In this document: positions 1-6,677 of the stretch, piece after piece | Position numbering within the stretch: position 1 is the first letter of the stretch | How the letters are laid out: each line of letters starts with the position of its first letter | From: Candidatus Corynebacterium faecipullorum | GTDB taxonomy: Bacteria > Actinomycetota > Actinomycetes > Mycobacteriales > Mycobacteriaceae | Assembly (NCBI GenBank): GCA_019114925.1 | Contig: DXEO01000126.1 | Span: forward strand, 1 to 7,078 | Direction of reading: 5' to 3' | DNA: 7,078 nt | Notes under the pieces: model-generated | Seen by the model: only the letters and a program-made list of their open reading frames with translations | What the model was told of the DNA's origin: nothing | Database searches by the model: none | Program-made: the position numbers and the translations under genes

Positions 1-508
1 GGGCCACGCCAAAGTTACCCTCAAGGTAAGCTGGCAGCTCCTGCGTCAGGAAGGTCTCCCACTTGTAGTTGACCGGCTTGACCAGATCGTAGGTAGCCGG
101 ACCGTTCCAGTCCGCGTAGAAGGAGCCAGCGCCACCCACCGGCATCACCAGGGTGATGTTGTGGTCTACATAGCTGCGCGCAGCGTTGACGTCATTGACC
201 CAGGCGCTGGTGAAATCGGTAGCGCGCAGGCCATCGAGCAGGTAAAGACCCGCATTGCCGCCGTTCTTAGCGGGCTGGATCTGTACTGGAATGTTGCGGC
301 CCATGGCCTGGGACCACACGTCACAGCGCTGCACCCAGTAGCCGACGCCGTCCCATTCGCAGGCGCCTGTGGCGTCGCCACGCAACCAGTCACGGTGAGC
401 GGCGGAGGCTTCTTGCGTACCTGCGGTGACGACCAGGCCCAGAGCCACAGCGATAGCTGCCACCACTGAGAGGACCCGAGTCCGCAGGCCAGAGCTTAGT
501 GAACTCAT
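1..508 (-). CDS. Secreted trehalose/arabinogalactan mycolyltransferase (antigen 85 family), N-terminal part, cut by window edge
   Basis: The visible 169 residues are the start of an antigen-85/Cmt-type mycolyltransferase. These enzymes act outside the membrane and transfer mycolates from trehalose monomycolate to arabinogalactan or to another trehalose monomycolate. A signal peptide is clear: charged start (R9, R11), hydrophobic core about residues 12-30, and an Ala-Ser-Ala cleavage site at 34-36. The mature part has a Cys50/Cys62 pair, the YLLDGLRA motif at 89-96 that forms the oxyanion region in this family, and MPVGG...SFYADW at 122-134. The catalytic Ser, Glu/Asp and His lie further downstream, outside the window, so activity cannot be judged. 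The ATG at 508 follows AGGAG with 4 nt spacing. In C. glutamicum the gene next to aftB is, from memory, cmt2; corynebacteria carry several paralogues, so no symbol is given. Confidence 0.93.
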   Translation of the reverse strand, partial: MSSLSSGLRTRVLSVVAAIAVALGLVVTAGTQEASAAHRDWLRGDATGACEWDGVGYWVQRCDVWSQAMGRNIPVQIQPAKNGGNAGLYLLDGLRATDFTSAWVNDVNAARSYVDHNITLVMPVGGAGSFYADWNGPATYDLVKPVNYKWETFLTQELPAYLEGNFGVA

Positions 509-541
509 GCTTCTCCTTAACGTTTCTACTGCCACTAGTAC

Positions 542-561
542 ATCGCCAACACACCGGCGAT
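542..561. repeat. Inverted repeat in the leader of the mycolyltransferase gene
   Basis: ATCGCC (542-547) and GGCGAT (556-561) are perfect inverted copies around an 8-nt loop. The repeat lies 33 nt upstream of the ATG, between it and the tandem repeat at 562-580, so it may be a 5' leader hairpin or an operator. A six-base stem can occur by chance in G+C-rich DNA. Confidence 0.3.
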
Positions 562-580
562 AGTTACAGATCAATAACAG
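562..580. promoter_or_regulatory. Candidate OmpR-family (MtrA-like) tandem site upstream of the mycolyltransferase gene
   Basis: On the plus strand AGTTACAG (562-569) and AATAACAG (573-580) agree at 6 of 8 bases and are separated by 3 bp, giving an 11-bp period. The element lies 54-72 bp before the mycolyltransferase ATG. As I recall, MtrA and related response regulators of corynebacteria bind loosely conserved 8-bp direct repeats with a 3-bp spacer rich in TAAC/TTAC. A stronger repeat of the same design lies at 6613-6631. Binding is inferred from geometry only. Confidence 0.35.
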
Positions 581-652
581 GAATCTTTCGTAGCGTAACG
601 CACCCTGGCATTTTTCGCCTACCCATGGGGGTGCTCCCCAGCTCACACCAAG

Positions 653-2398
653 CTAATGGACAGGATAATCGCTGGGTTCATCGGAGAGCATGAGAGTGCG
701 GCCCGAGGTCAGCGAGAAGGTCAGGTTCTTGCGGAAACGCTCCCACGTCAGGGGCTCGCTATAGGACGCAATAAGTTCCTGCACCTCTGGGCTTGCCAGC
801 GCGGCGCGCGCTTGGCGGGTTGTGTCCTTGTCATACCACGGCGGGAGATACTCGATATCCGCGCCCGTCAGCGCAGCCTGCCACTCCACGTCGAGGTTTT
901 TGTCGTGGCCCACGCGCCCGCCTTCCTCACGGGGCATGCGCGCGGCCAGCGGGGTGGCCAGGCCAATGGTGTCGAGAACCCGGACATTCAGCGGCGCGTT
1001 CATCGACGTCATACCCAAATTCACCAGGTAGACCGTCGGCGGCTCGTCCATACCCGGCTCGCGCGGCACGGTGAGCCAATTGAGAAGGTCCTTTTCCTCA
1101 TCTTCCACATAGATGGTGGCTAAAGCGTCTCCGCCCACCAGTTTCTCGCCGGCCTCTTCGTAGCCGCGCATGAACTTCATCCCCAGGTAGTCTTTGGCCG
1201 AGCGCGGCGGGTAGCCCGCCTCACGGTTGGTGGCATAAGTCCAGAAATCACGTTCGTCCACGATGGACAGCGGTTGCTCATAAGTATCCCAGTCCGTCGG
1301 GTGCCCGCGCAGCACGATGACGACAGCCCACACTGCACAGAAGGCTACTGCAAGCGCGGACATCAGCCCCTTAAGCGGCAGCACGAAAACCGGGAGGAGC
1401 GCAGCGAAGAGCGGCAGCAGCAGCATGCGGCCGTGCATGAAGTCACCGCCGACGCGCAGCACGTACAGCACGTGCACCGCCGCAGCCCCGACCATCAGGT
1501 AGGTCACGGTGGTGGAACTGCGCAGGGCTGCCGGGCGCAGCTGGGCGCGGAAGGTCCACAGCGCCGCACCCGCCAGCACGAGAACGGGCAGGTACAAGGC
1601 ATAAGGCCCAATAAAATCCTGCAGGTAGTTCAGGCCGCTGTCCCACGCGCTTGACGACGCCGACTTAGCCACCGCCGTGTGCGGCGTCAACAGGCCGTAA
1701 TAGCCCATGCGGAAGAACTGGTAACCCGCGGGGATGGGCAGGGCCGCGCCGAGGATACCCAGCCATGCTTTCCAGTTCCGGTGCGCTGCCAAAAGCAGGA
1801 GGCCGGCAAGGCCGCCGTAAAGCGCGAACTCCGGGCGCACCAGCCAGGACAGACCAGCCCACAGTGCGAGCCAATAAGCACTAGTATTCGTGCGGGATTG
1901 CGCCCAGTGCTGCAGCAGCGCCCAGAGGCCGGCGAGGTAGAAGATGGACAGTCCCCATTCCAGCCCGGAGGTGAAGAAATCACGGGCCGGGGGCAGTGCG
2001 AGATAGACCAGCGCGCCGGCGGGAGCCACGAGCGGTGCAGAAAACTGGCCCGAGCGGTAGAAGGCCCGTGCCGTGGCCCACGCCCCCAGCGCCATCGCCG
2101 TGACCGCCAGCAGGAGGCCTAGGTTGACGGCGATGGATTCCAGCGGGGCGTTCGTGACCCAGCGGGCAAGCAGGATGAGATATTGCCACAGCGTCGAGGT
2201 ATTGGCCTCCACGCGCTCGCCCGCGTTGAAGACGGGGCCGTTGCCTTCCTCAAGGTTGCGCACCGTGCGCAGGACGATCAGGCCGTCGTCAGAAATCCAG
2301 CGGCGGGCGAAGCCACCCCAAAACGAGAAAACTCCGATCACGATAACCGAGGCCAACGCACTAAGCGCGGCCACGGTACGTGTATCGGATTTTCGCAT
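653..2398 (-). CDS. aftB: Terminal beta-(1->2) arabinofuranosyltransferase AftB
   Basis: A 581-residue GT-C type membrane glycosyltransferase. AftB uses decaprenylphosphoryl-arabinose to add the terminal beta-1,2-linked arabinofuranose of arabinan, on the outer side of the membrane; these ends then receive mycolates. One hydrophobic segment (about 9-30) leads into the first external loop with the acidic pair D37-D38 (WISDDG), the GT-C signature. More hydrophobic helices run to about 363, including the RPEFALYGG stretch (188-196) and GGDFMHGRMLLLPLF (317-331). The remainder (about 366-581) is a soluble, presumably extracytoplasmic, domain. Length is close to mycobacterial AftB (about 630 aa). 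I chose the ATG at 2398, 11 nt after the ubiA stop; no Shine-Dalgarno is visible, suggesting reinitiation after ubiA. A GTG at 2464 would add 22 residues overlapping ubiA and is less likely because the added residues are polar and His/Gly-rich. Confidence 0.9.
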   Translation of the reverse strand: MRKSDTRTVAALSALASVIVIGVFSFWGGFARRWISDDGLIVLRTVRNLEEGNGPVFNAGERVEANTSTLWQYLILLARWVTNAPLESIAVNLGLLLAVTAMALGAWATARAFYRSGQFSAPLVAPAGALVYLALPPARDFFTSGLEWGLSIFYLAGLWALLQHWAQSRTNTSAYWLALWAGLSWLVRPEFALYGGLAGLLLLAAHRNWKAWLGILGAALPIPAGYQFFRMGYYGLLTPHTAVAKSASSSAWDSGLNYLQDFIGPYALYLPVLVLAGAALWTFRAQLRPAALRSSTTVTYLMVGAAAVHVLYVLRVGGDFMHGRMLLLPLFAALLPVFVLPLKGLMSALAVAFCAVWAVVIVLRGHPTDWDTYEQPLSIVDERDFWTYATNREAGYPPRSAKDYLGMKFMRGYEEAGEKLVGGDALATIYVEDEEKDLLNWLTVPREPGMDEPPTVYLVNLGMTSMNAPLNVRVLDTIGLATPLAARMPREEGGRVGHDKNLDVEWQAALTGADIEYLPPWYDKDTTRQARAALASPEVQELIASYSEPLTWERFRKNLTFSLTSGRTLMLSDEPSDYPVH

Positions 2399-2409
2399 GA
2401 GGAGAGAGT

Positions 2410-3417
2410 CTAGCCCATCACTGCCGGCATGATGTAGACCGCCATGGCGATGCAGGCCAGCCACAGCAGAGCCAGGATCTGGAGGACGCGGTCCTCTAGG
2501 GCGATCTCATCCGGGGCGCCGCCGTTGCCGCGGTCCACGTCGGCGGCATAGCGCAGGATCGCGATGGTAAACGGCACCATGGACACCTGGTACCACACGC
2601 TGGCCGGCCCATCAGACTCGTTGGAAAGCTGGAAACCCCATAGGGAGTAGGACATGACCACCGCGGTGGCGGCCAGAGTCCACACGAAGCGCAGGTAGGT
2701 AGGCGTATATCCCTCCAGGGATTTACGGATCTTCGCGCCCGTGCGCTGGGCCAGGAGGATCTCCGAGTAGCGCTTGCCCGAGGCCATGAACAGCGAGCCG
2801 AACGCGGCCACCAGCAGGAACCATTGGGAAAGCACGATGCCCGCGGCCACGCCACCAGCCATGGTGCGCAACATGAAACCGGAGGACACCAAGGCGATAT
2901 CGATCACCGGCATGTGCTTCCACCCGAAGCAATAGCCCAGCTGTAGGCCGATGTAGATGGCCATAACGATGGCAAGGTGCAGTCCGGCCGTAGCCAAGAA
3001 AGACAGGCCAATCGAACCGATAATGAGCACCGCGGCCATGGCATAGGCCAGGTTCACCGGAAGCACACCCGCCGCGATCGGGCGGAAGCGCTTCGTCGGG
3101 TGCGCGCGGTCAGCCTCCACGTCGCGGGCATCGTTGATGAGGTAGATGGAGGATGCGCCCATGCAGAAGACGATGAAGGCGAGGAGGACGTCCAGAAGCA
3201 CGCGCGAATGGAACAGCGACTCCGCGCCCGCGGCCGCAGGAGCCGCCAAGACGAGAACATTCTTGACCCACTGCTTGAGGCGCAGGGCCTTCACCATGCC
3301 ATCGGCGAGGTTCTTCGGCGGCTTGCGCTTGCGGCCGGTATCAATACCGGAGGTGTGCGGCTCAGAGTGGAAGACTCTCTGCTCACCGTCATCGACGCGG
3401 TTGGGTCGTTCGCTCAT
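2410..3417 (-). CDS. ubiA: Decaprenyl-phosphate phosphoribosyltransferase (DPPR synthase), UbiA family
   Basis: This 335-residue polytopic protein is the orthologue type of Rv3806c. The enzyme transfers 5-phosphoribose from PRPP to decaprenyl phosphate, the committed step towards DPA, the arabinose donor of arabinogalactan and lipoarabinomannan. Key features are a hydrophilic N-terminus of about 40 residues, the RLKQWVKN motif (46-53), and the Asp-rich motif NDARDVEAD (95-103) that coordinates Mg2+ and the diphosphate. KRYSE follows at 215-219, in a loop typical of this subfamily, with about eight to nine hydrophobic helices between about 54 and 333. The ATG at 3417 overlaps the PAP2 stop by four bases (ATGA), and AAGGAAG lies just upstream inside the PAP2 gene, so translation is coupled. 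It should be essential or nearly so in mycobacteria; corynebacteria tolerate loss of arabinan better. Confidence 0.94.
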   Translation of the reverse strand: MSERPNRVDDGEQRVFHSEPHTSGIDTGRKRKPPKNLADGMVKALRLKQWVKNVLVLAAPAAAGAESLFHSRVLLDVLLAFIVFCMGASSIYLINDARDVEADRAHPTKRFRPIAAGVLPVNLAYAMAAVLIIGSIGLSFLATAGLHLAIVMAIYIGLQLGYCFGWKHMPVIDIALVSSGFMLRTMAGGVAAGIVLSQWFLLVAAFGSLFMASGKRYSEILLAQRTGAKIRKSLEGYTPTYLRFVWTLAATAVVMSYSLWGFQLSNESDGPASVWYQVSMVPFTIAILRYAADVDRGNGGAPDEIALEDRVLQILALLWLACIAMAVYIMPAVMG

Positions 3418-3941
3418 GCGGTCTTCCTTTCATAGCGGTGACATACTTCCGCGGTGGCGGCCCCCAGCAGGGCGCCGAACGCCGTATCGGATGGGTAATG
3501 TACCCCGAGCACCATACGCGAGGCCATCATGACCGGCACACCGACGAGCGGTGCCGGGGTTCCCAGAACGCGGGCGGCGCCCACGAGTAACGCTGTTGTC
3601 GACGTCGCGTGGGAAGAAGGAAAGGACAGCTTAGACGGGGTTTTCACGCCCACCTTGACGTAGTCGTAATCCGGGCGTTTGCGGCGGACAATGCGCTTGA
3701 TCACAACGCTGGCCGCGTGCGCGGTGAAAGCGCCCACGCCAACAGCCACCCACTGGCGGCGGCGCGCCGGCTTCTGGTAGTTCACGGCGGCGCCCAGACC
3801 GGATAGAGCCAGCCAACCCAGGGCGTGCTCGCCGAAGTGGCTTAAGCCCCGCGCGGTGGGCAGAACGCCGGGAGCCTCGAAGGCCACGTCCTGAATCTTC
3901 TCGAGGACGTGGGATTCGGCGACAGAAAGCTTATTGGGCAT
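3414..3941 (-). CDS. PAP2-superfamily membrane phosphatase, probable DPPR phosphatase
   Basis: This 175-residue protein has the three PAP2 acid-phosphatase motifs in order: K82-x6-R89-P90; PSSH at 108-111, with H111 as the proton donor; and SR-x5-H at 141-148, with H148 as the nucleophile, followed by YPSD. Several hydrophobic stretches (about 39-54, 63-81, 112-127, 129-147 and 153-167) place it in the membrane. Its position between glfT2 and ubiA matches Rv3807c of M. tuberculosis, proposed to dephosphorylate decaprenylphosphoryl-5-phosphoribose to decaprenylphosphoryl-ribose, the substrate of DprE1/DprE2. The specific substrate is inferred from this synteny; a general isoprenoid phosphatase is the alternative. 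The ATG at 3941 lies inside the last codons of glfT2 (11-nt overlap), and the stop overlaps the ubiA start. All catalytic residues are present. Confidence 0.92.
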   Translation of the reverse strand: MPNKLSVAESHVLEKIQDVAFEAPGVLPTARGLSHFGEHALGWLALSGLGAAVNYQKPARRRQWVAVGVGAFTAHAASVVIKRIVRRKRPDYDYVKVGVKTPSKLSFPSSHATSTTALLVGAARVLGTPAPLVGVPVMMASRMVLGVHYPSDTAFGALLGAATAEVCHRYERKTA

Positions 3942-5883
3942 CGAAGACCTTTCGCCAGGACTCGCGGGAGGTCAGCTCCGGCAGCGCCGCGCGGTACTCG
4001 GCGCGCAGGTCATCGAAGTTCTCCTCGATTTCCTTGAGCAGCTCGCGGGTGGACTTCACCAGCTCGAGGGCCAGCTCGCGGTCGCGCTTGCGGAAGGCCA
4101 CGCCGGTGCCGCCCGCGGTGGAGACGGTGGCGGAATCGACGCGGGAGAGCGTGAACCAGCGGGCTTCCTCTGGGGTGAGGTTGAGCTGCGGGGCCTCGTG
4201 GTGCGCCGGGTCTTCCTTGGTGACTAGGTGCTTGGCGGACTTGATGAGCCACGGAATCTTCTTGATCTTGCCCAGGCGGCCGCCGATATTGCGGGTCGGC
4301 ACACCCGGCGCGCCGGTGGGCGCGGGTAGTTGGTCCGCCGAATCGATAATGACGGCGTCTGGGAATTCCTTGCGGATTGCGGCGATACGCGGCAGCGAGG
4401 ACTCTAGGATGTCGAAGAGCTGGTCCGGGCCTGCCAGGAAGTCCTTCATGGCCTCCAGCTGGATGGCCATGGTGGAGTATTCCATGCACATGGTGTGCTT
4501 GAGGGTGGACTTAAAGATCGACTTGGTAATCCCGCGCGCATCGCCCTCGTGGTAGAGAGCCGCCACGATGAGGCGGTTGCGCAGGTGGAAGTAGGCCTGC
4601 CAGTCGATGGCATCGTCCTTATCCGCCCACGCCATGTGCCAGATGGCCGCACCCGGCCAGGTCACCGTGGGGAAACCGTGGGCGGCAGCACGCAGCGAGT
4701 ATTCGGTGTCATCCCACTTGATGAACAGCGGCAGCGGCTGCCCGATACTCTCCGCGACGACGCGCGGGAAGAGGCACATCCACCAGCCGTTGTATTCCAC
4801 GTCGACGCGGCGGTGCAGCGCGCGGGAATCATACTTCTTCGGGTTGAGGTGGGACTGCGCGTCACCGATAGCGCGCAGCGGGTACTTGGCAAAGTCGTGG
4901 TCGTAGACGGCGTGCTCGGCCGCGCCCCACATGAAGTCGGCGCGGTTAACGCGCTCGCCGGTGGTGCGCAGCTGGGAGCGCTCCTGCAGGTTGAGCATCT
5001 GTCCGCCCACGATGAAGGGCTTGGCGGCGTAGCGCGCTGCTTGGACCGCACGAAGAATGGAATCCGGCTCGATGGCAATGTCATCATCCATGTAGAGGAT
5101 GTAGGGCGAGTCGGTATTCTCCAGGGCCTCGAACATAATGCGGGAGTAGCCGCCCGAGCCGCCCAGGTTGCCCTGGCGGAACTCACGGAAGCGCTCACCG
5201 AAGTGCGCCACGGCCTCGTCATAGCCCGGCGCGTCCGCCGGGTGCTGGTTGCCCTGGTCCGGCATGAGGACGTAGTCGATGATGCCGTCCACCACTGGGT
5301 CCTCCGCCAGCGCCTGCAGCGCCGCGACGGCGTCGGTGGGTCGGTTGAAGGTCGGAATGCCCACGGCGACGCGCTTGTCCTGCGCCGGGTACTCGCTACC
5401 ATCCGGCAGGAGCTGCGGGTTCGGGGCGTGGGGGGCGCACCAGGCGGCGTCGGCAAGCACGGTGTCCTCAACGGCGGAGGCATCGAACCACAGCAGGCCG
5501 CCGTCCTCGAAGTTCTTCAAGGGCAGCTCAAACTCGTGGTGGCCGGTGGTCACCACGTGGTTGGCCACGGCGATGCGCTGGCCGTCCTGCTTGGAACGGT
5601 AGAGGGAAATGTTGGCCTCGCCTTCGACGTCCATCACCAACACGATGGACTTCAGCTGGGACCAGCGGCGCCAGTAGGCCGCCGGGAAGGCGTTGAAGTA
5701 GGTCTCGAAGGAGGCCTCTTCACCGGCCGGGATGGTCACGGAGGTGCGGCCACTCCAGCTGAGGCGCTCGCGGTTTTGCTCGGACTCGATGAGGTAGAGC
5801 ATGCGGACGTCGACCGGCTCGCCACGCTTGGGCAGCAGGATGCGCTGTACGGGTTCGTACGCAGCAGAATTGTTGGCAGTCAC
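3931..5883 (-). CDS. glfT2: Polymerising galactofuranosyltransferase GlfT2
   Basis: This 650-residue cytoplasmic GT2-family enzyme uses UDP-galactofuranose to extend galactan with alternating beta-1,5 and beta-1,6 linkages on the decaprenyl-linked carrier. Numbering from the GTG at 5883: an N-terminal beta-rich domain (about 1-165), a GT-A core starting with VAVGIPTFNRP (172-182), and the metal-binding DDD at 266-268. Then come the GWW motif with W367-W368, the acidic KWDD pair D391-D392 with E394, and IWHMAW with H416. A helical C-terminal domain follows. All match the active-site set known from mycobacterial GlfT2 (637 aa). The GTG at 5883 begins a VTANN... N-terminus and has only weak GGAG/GAAG upstream. 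A GTG at 5904 would add seven residues but lacks a ribosome-binding site. The 3' end overlaps the PAP2 gene. Confidence 0.95.
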   Translation of the reverse strand: MTANNSAAYEPVQRILLPKRGEPVDVRMLYLIESEQNRERLSWSGRTSVTIPAGEEASFETYFNAFPAAYWRRWSQLKSIVLVMDVEGEANISLYRSKQDGQRIAVANHVVTTGHHEFELPLKNFEDGGLLWFDASAVEDTVLADAAWCAPHAPNPQLLPDGSEYPAQDKRVAVGIPTFNRPTDAVAALQALAEDPVVDGIIDYVLMPDQGNQHPADAPGYDEAVAHFGERFREFRQGNLGGSGGYSRIMFEALENTDSPYILYMDDDIAIEPDSILRAVQAARYAAKPFIVGGQMLNLQERSQLRTTGERVNRADFMWGAAEHAVYDHDFAKYPLRAIGDAQSHLNPKKYDSRALHRRVDVEYNGWWMCLFPRVVAESIGQPLPLFIKWDDTEYSLRAAAHGFPTVTWPGAAIWHMAWADKDDAIDWQAYFHLRNRLIVAALYHEGDARGITKSIFKSTLKHTMCMEYSTMAIQLEAMKDFLAGPDQLFDILESSLPRIAAIRKEFPDAVIIDSADQLPAPTGAPGVPTRNIGGRLGKIKKIPWLIKSAKHLVTKEDPAHHEAPQLNLTPEEARWFTLSRVDSATVSTAGGTGVAFRKRDRELALELVKSTRELLKEIEENFDDLRAEYRAALPELTSRESWRKVFDAQ

Positions 5884-5977
5884 GATATCTTCGGTTCTCC
5901 ACACAGATTTCGACAGTATTCAGAAACCAAGATTAGTGGTTAAGCACTGCTGCGCTGAGTTCCCACGCGGCGGAAAG
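5884..5977. other. Leader between the phosphatase-like gene and glfT2, possible weak promoter
   Basis: The 94-nt gap is A+T-richer than the flanking genes. On the minus strand, TAATCT (5930-5935) and TACTGT (5913-5918) fit the loose corynebacterial -10 pattern TANNNT, but neither has a recognisable -35 at 16-18 bp. AACCA/TGGTT (5925-5929 and 5937-5941) is a five-base inverted repeat around the first of them. It could be a secondary promoter for glfT2 or simply a spacer within a longer transcript. Confidence 0.2.
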
Positions 5978-6586
5978 CTAAGCCGTGAGGGCAGCGTCCT
6001 CCGAAATAGGCTCGACGCCCAGGCGGTTGAGCATGTAAAGAACGCGGGCGCCGAGATCATCGGCCAGCTCGCGGGTCTCCTCCACGGTTTCTGCCGTGGC
6101 GATGTCCCAAATCTTGATGTCCTTGCCGGCTTCATCGCGCGGCACCTCGCGGCCGAGGTAAACGATGAAGTCAGGGATAGTCACCAGACGCAGGTCCTCG
6201 ACGTAGCGGTCCGGGCGCTCCGCCATGCCGCGCTCCTGGAGCACGTGGGCCATGTGCGAGTCCGGATCGTTTTCGGGGTGAGCTACGGCGGCGTCGACCA
6301 GCAGGGCCTCGCCGGCGTACTTCTTCGTCAGTGCTACGGCGGCCTGTGCCAGCGCGTGGTCAGCTCCCGCGGAGAAACGCACGTGGATGCGGTGGGTGCC
6401 GAAGTGCTCACGCACCTCGCGCTCCACCATCACGGGAATGAATTCTTCTAAGGTCGCACCAGCTTCGTGACGCTCGATGGTGGCATCGAGGAAGGAATCA
6501 ATCTCCTGCGCGGTGTATTCGTGGCCATAATCTGCGTGCAAGTCTTGGCGCAACGTATCGAAACGGCGGGCGTTAGGGGAAGTCAT
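5978..6586 (-). CDS. Cysteine-free arsenate reductase/LMW tyrosine phosphatase-like protein (predicted pseudoenzyme)
   Basis: This 202-residue soluble protein has no signal peptide or membrane segment. Residues about 6-62 are helical and match the N-terminal three-helix segment of actinobacterial ArsC/low-molecular-weight phosphatases (ATLEEFIPVMVEREVREHF resembles their FLPVLAERFARE stretch). Residues about 66-192 follow the phosphatase-like fold: a HVRF strand (68-71), a loop, QAAVALTKKYAGE (81-93), then PDFIVYLGREVP (138-149), a W160-D161 landmark and a final helix to LNRLGV (186-191). Relative to active relatives (CxxNxGRSQ loop), the catalytic Cys falls at A73 and the loop Arg at L79, and the protein contains no Cys anywhere. 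Catalysis by the usual mechanism is therefore not expected. The ATG at 6586 was chosen; a GTG at 6598 would add four residues, and neither has a strong Shine-Dalgarno. It lies 94 nt ahead of glfT2. A regulatory or scaffold role is inference. Confidence 0.8.
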   Translation of the reverse strand: MTSPNARRFDTLRQDLHADYGHEYTAQEIDSFLDATIERHEAGATLEEFIPVMVEREVREHFGTHRIHVRFSAGADHALAQAAVALTKKYAGEALLVDAAVAHPENDPDSHMAHVLQERGMAERPDRYVEDLRLVTIPDFIVYLGREVPRDEAGKDIKIWDIATAETVEETRELADDLGARVLYMLNRLGVEPISEDAALTA

Positions 6587-6612
6587 CTCTACACTCACTT
6601 TCTGTTCGCCTA

Positions 6613-6631
6613 TTGTTAACCTACTGTTAAC
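6613..6631. promoter_or_regulatory. Candidate OmpR-family (MtrA-like) tandem operator upstream of the phosphatase-like gene
   Basis: On the minus strand GTTAACAG and GTTAACAA agree at 7 of 8 bases and are separated by TAG, an 11-bp period that puts both on the same face of the helix. On the plus strand the same DNA reads as an exact TGTTAACC repeat (6614-6621 and 6625-6632) with spacer TAC. It lies 27-45 bp before the ATG at 6586. OmpR-type response regulators bind such tandem half-sites; MtrA is the best candidate by base composition. A weak promoter (-35 TTGTGG, 17 bp, -10 TAAGGT on the minus strand) overlaps its upstream end. Confidence 0.45.
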
Positions 6632-6649
6632 CTTAAGTGATTGTTGGCC

Positions 6650-6677
6650 AGACCACAAGTTTTATTTCCTTTGGTCT
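6650..6677. repeat. Inverted repeat at the 3' end of the small basic gene
   Basis: AGACCA (6650-6655) and TGGTCT (6672-6677) are perfect inverted copies separated by 16 A+T-rich nucleotides. The right arm overlaps the stop codon of the small gene. The loop is long for a terminator and no T-run follows on the minus strand, so an operator is as plausible as a hairpin; chance is also possible. Confidence 0.25.

Larger units (their letters stand above)
509..652. other. Intergenic region between aftB and the mycolyltransferase gene
   Basis: This 144-nt stretch is the longest gap between genes in the window and is visibly more A+T-rich than its flanks. That suits a separate promoter for the mycolyltransferase gene. 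I could not assign a convincing -10/-35 pair. Just after the aftB stop the transcript could form a short TGGGG/CCCCA hairpin (about 620-634), but no T-run follows it, so a classical Rho-independent terminator is not supported. The regulatory elements seen here are listed separately. Confidence 0.5.

Noticed and set aside
161..469. Plus-strand open frame opposite the mycolyltransferase gene
   Set aside because: It lies opposite a clear signal peptide and antigen-85 motifs, and has no ribosome-binding site or recognisable product.
615..640. Possible Rho-independent terminator after aftB
   Set aside because: Only a five-base TGGGG/CCCCA stem is present and there is no T-run after it on the minus strand.
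4662..5483. A 273-codon minus-strand frame inside glfT2
   Set aside because: Out-of-frame reading of glfT2 with a Pro/Ser/Thr/Arg-rich, domain-free product, as expected from codon bias.
4495..5943. A 482-codon open frame on the plus strand opposite glfT2
   Set aside because: It is an antisense shadow of glfT2 in high-G+C DNA. Its product is a low-complexity Val/Gly/Arg/His/Leu mixture with no recognisable domain, and the minus strand carries a full set of conserved GlfT2 motifs.
6586..6658. Extended N-terminus of the phosphatase-like protein starting at 6658 on the minus strand
   Set aside because: The extension would run through the tandem repeat and candidate promoter. Its residues look like translated non-coding DNA, and family similarity begins after the ATG at 6586.
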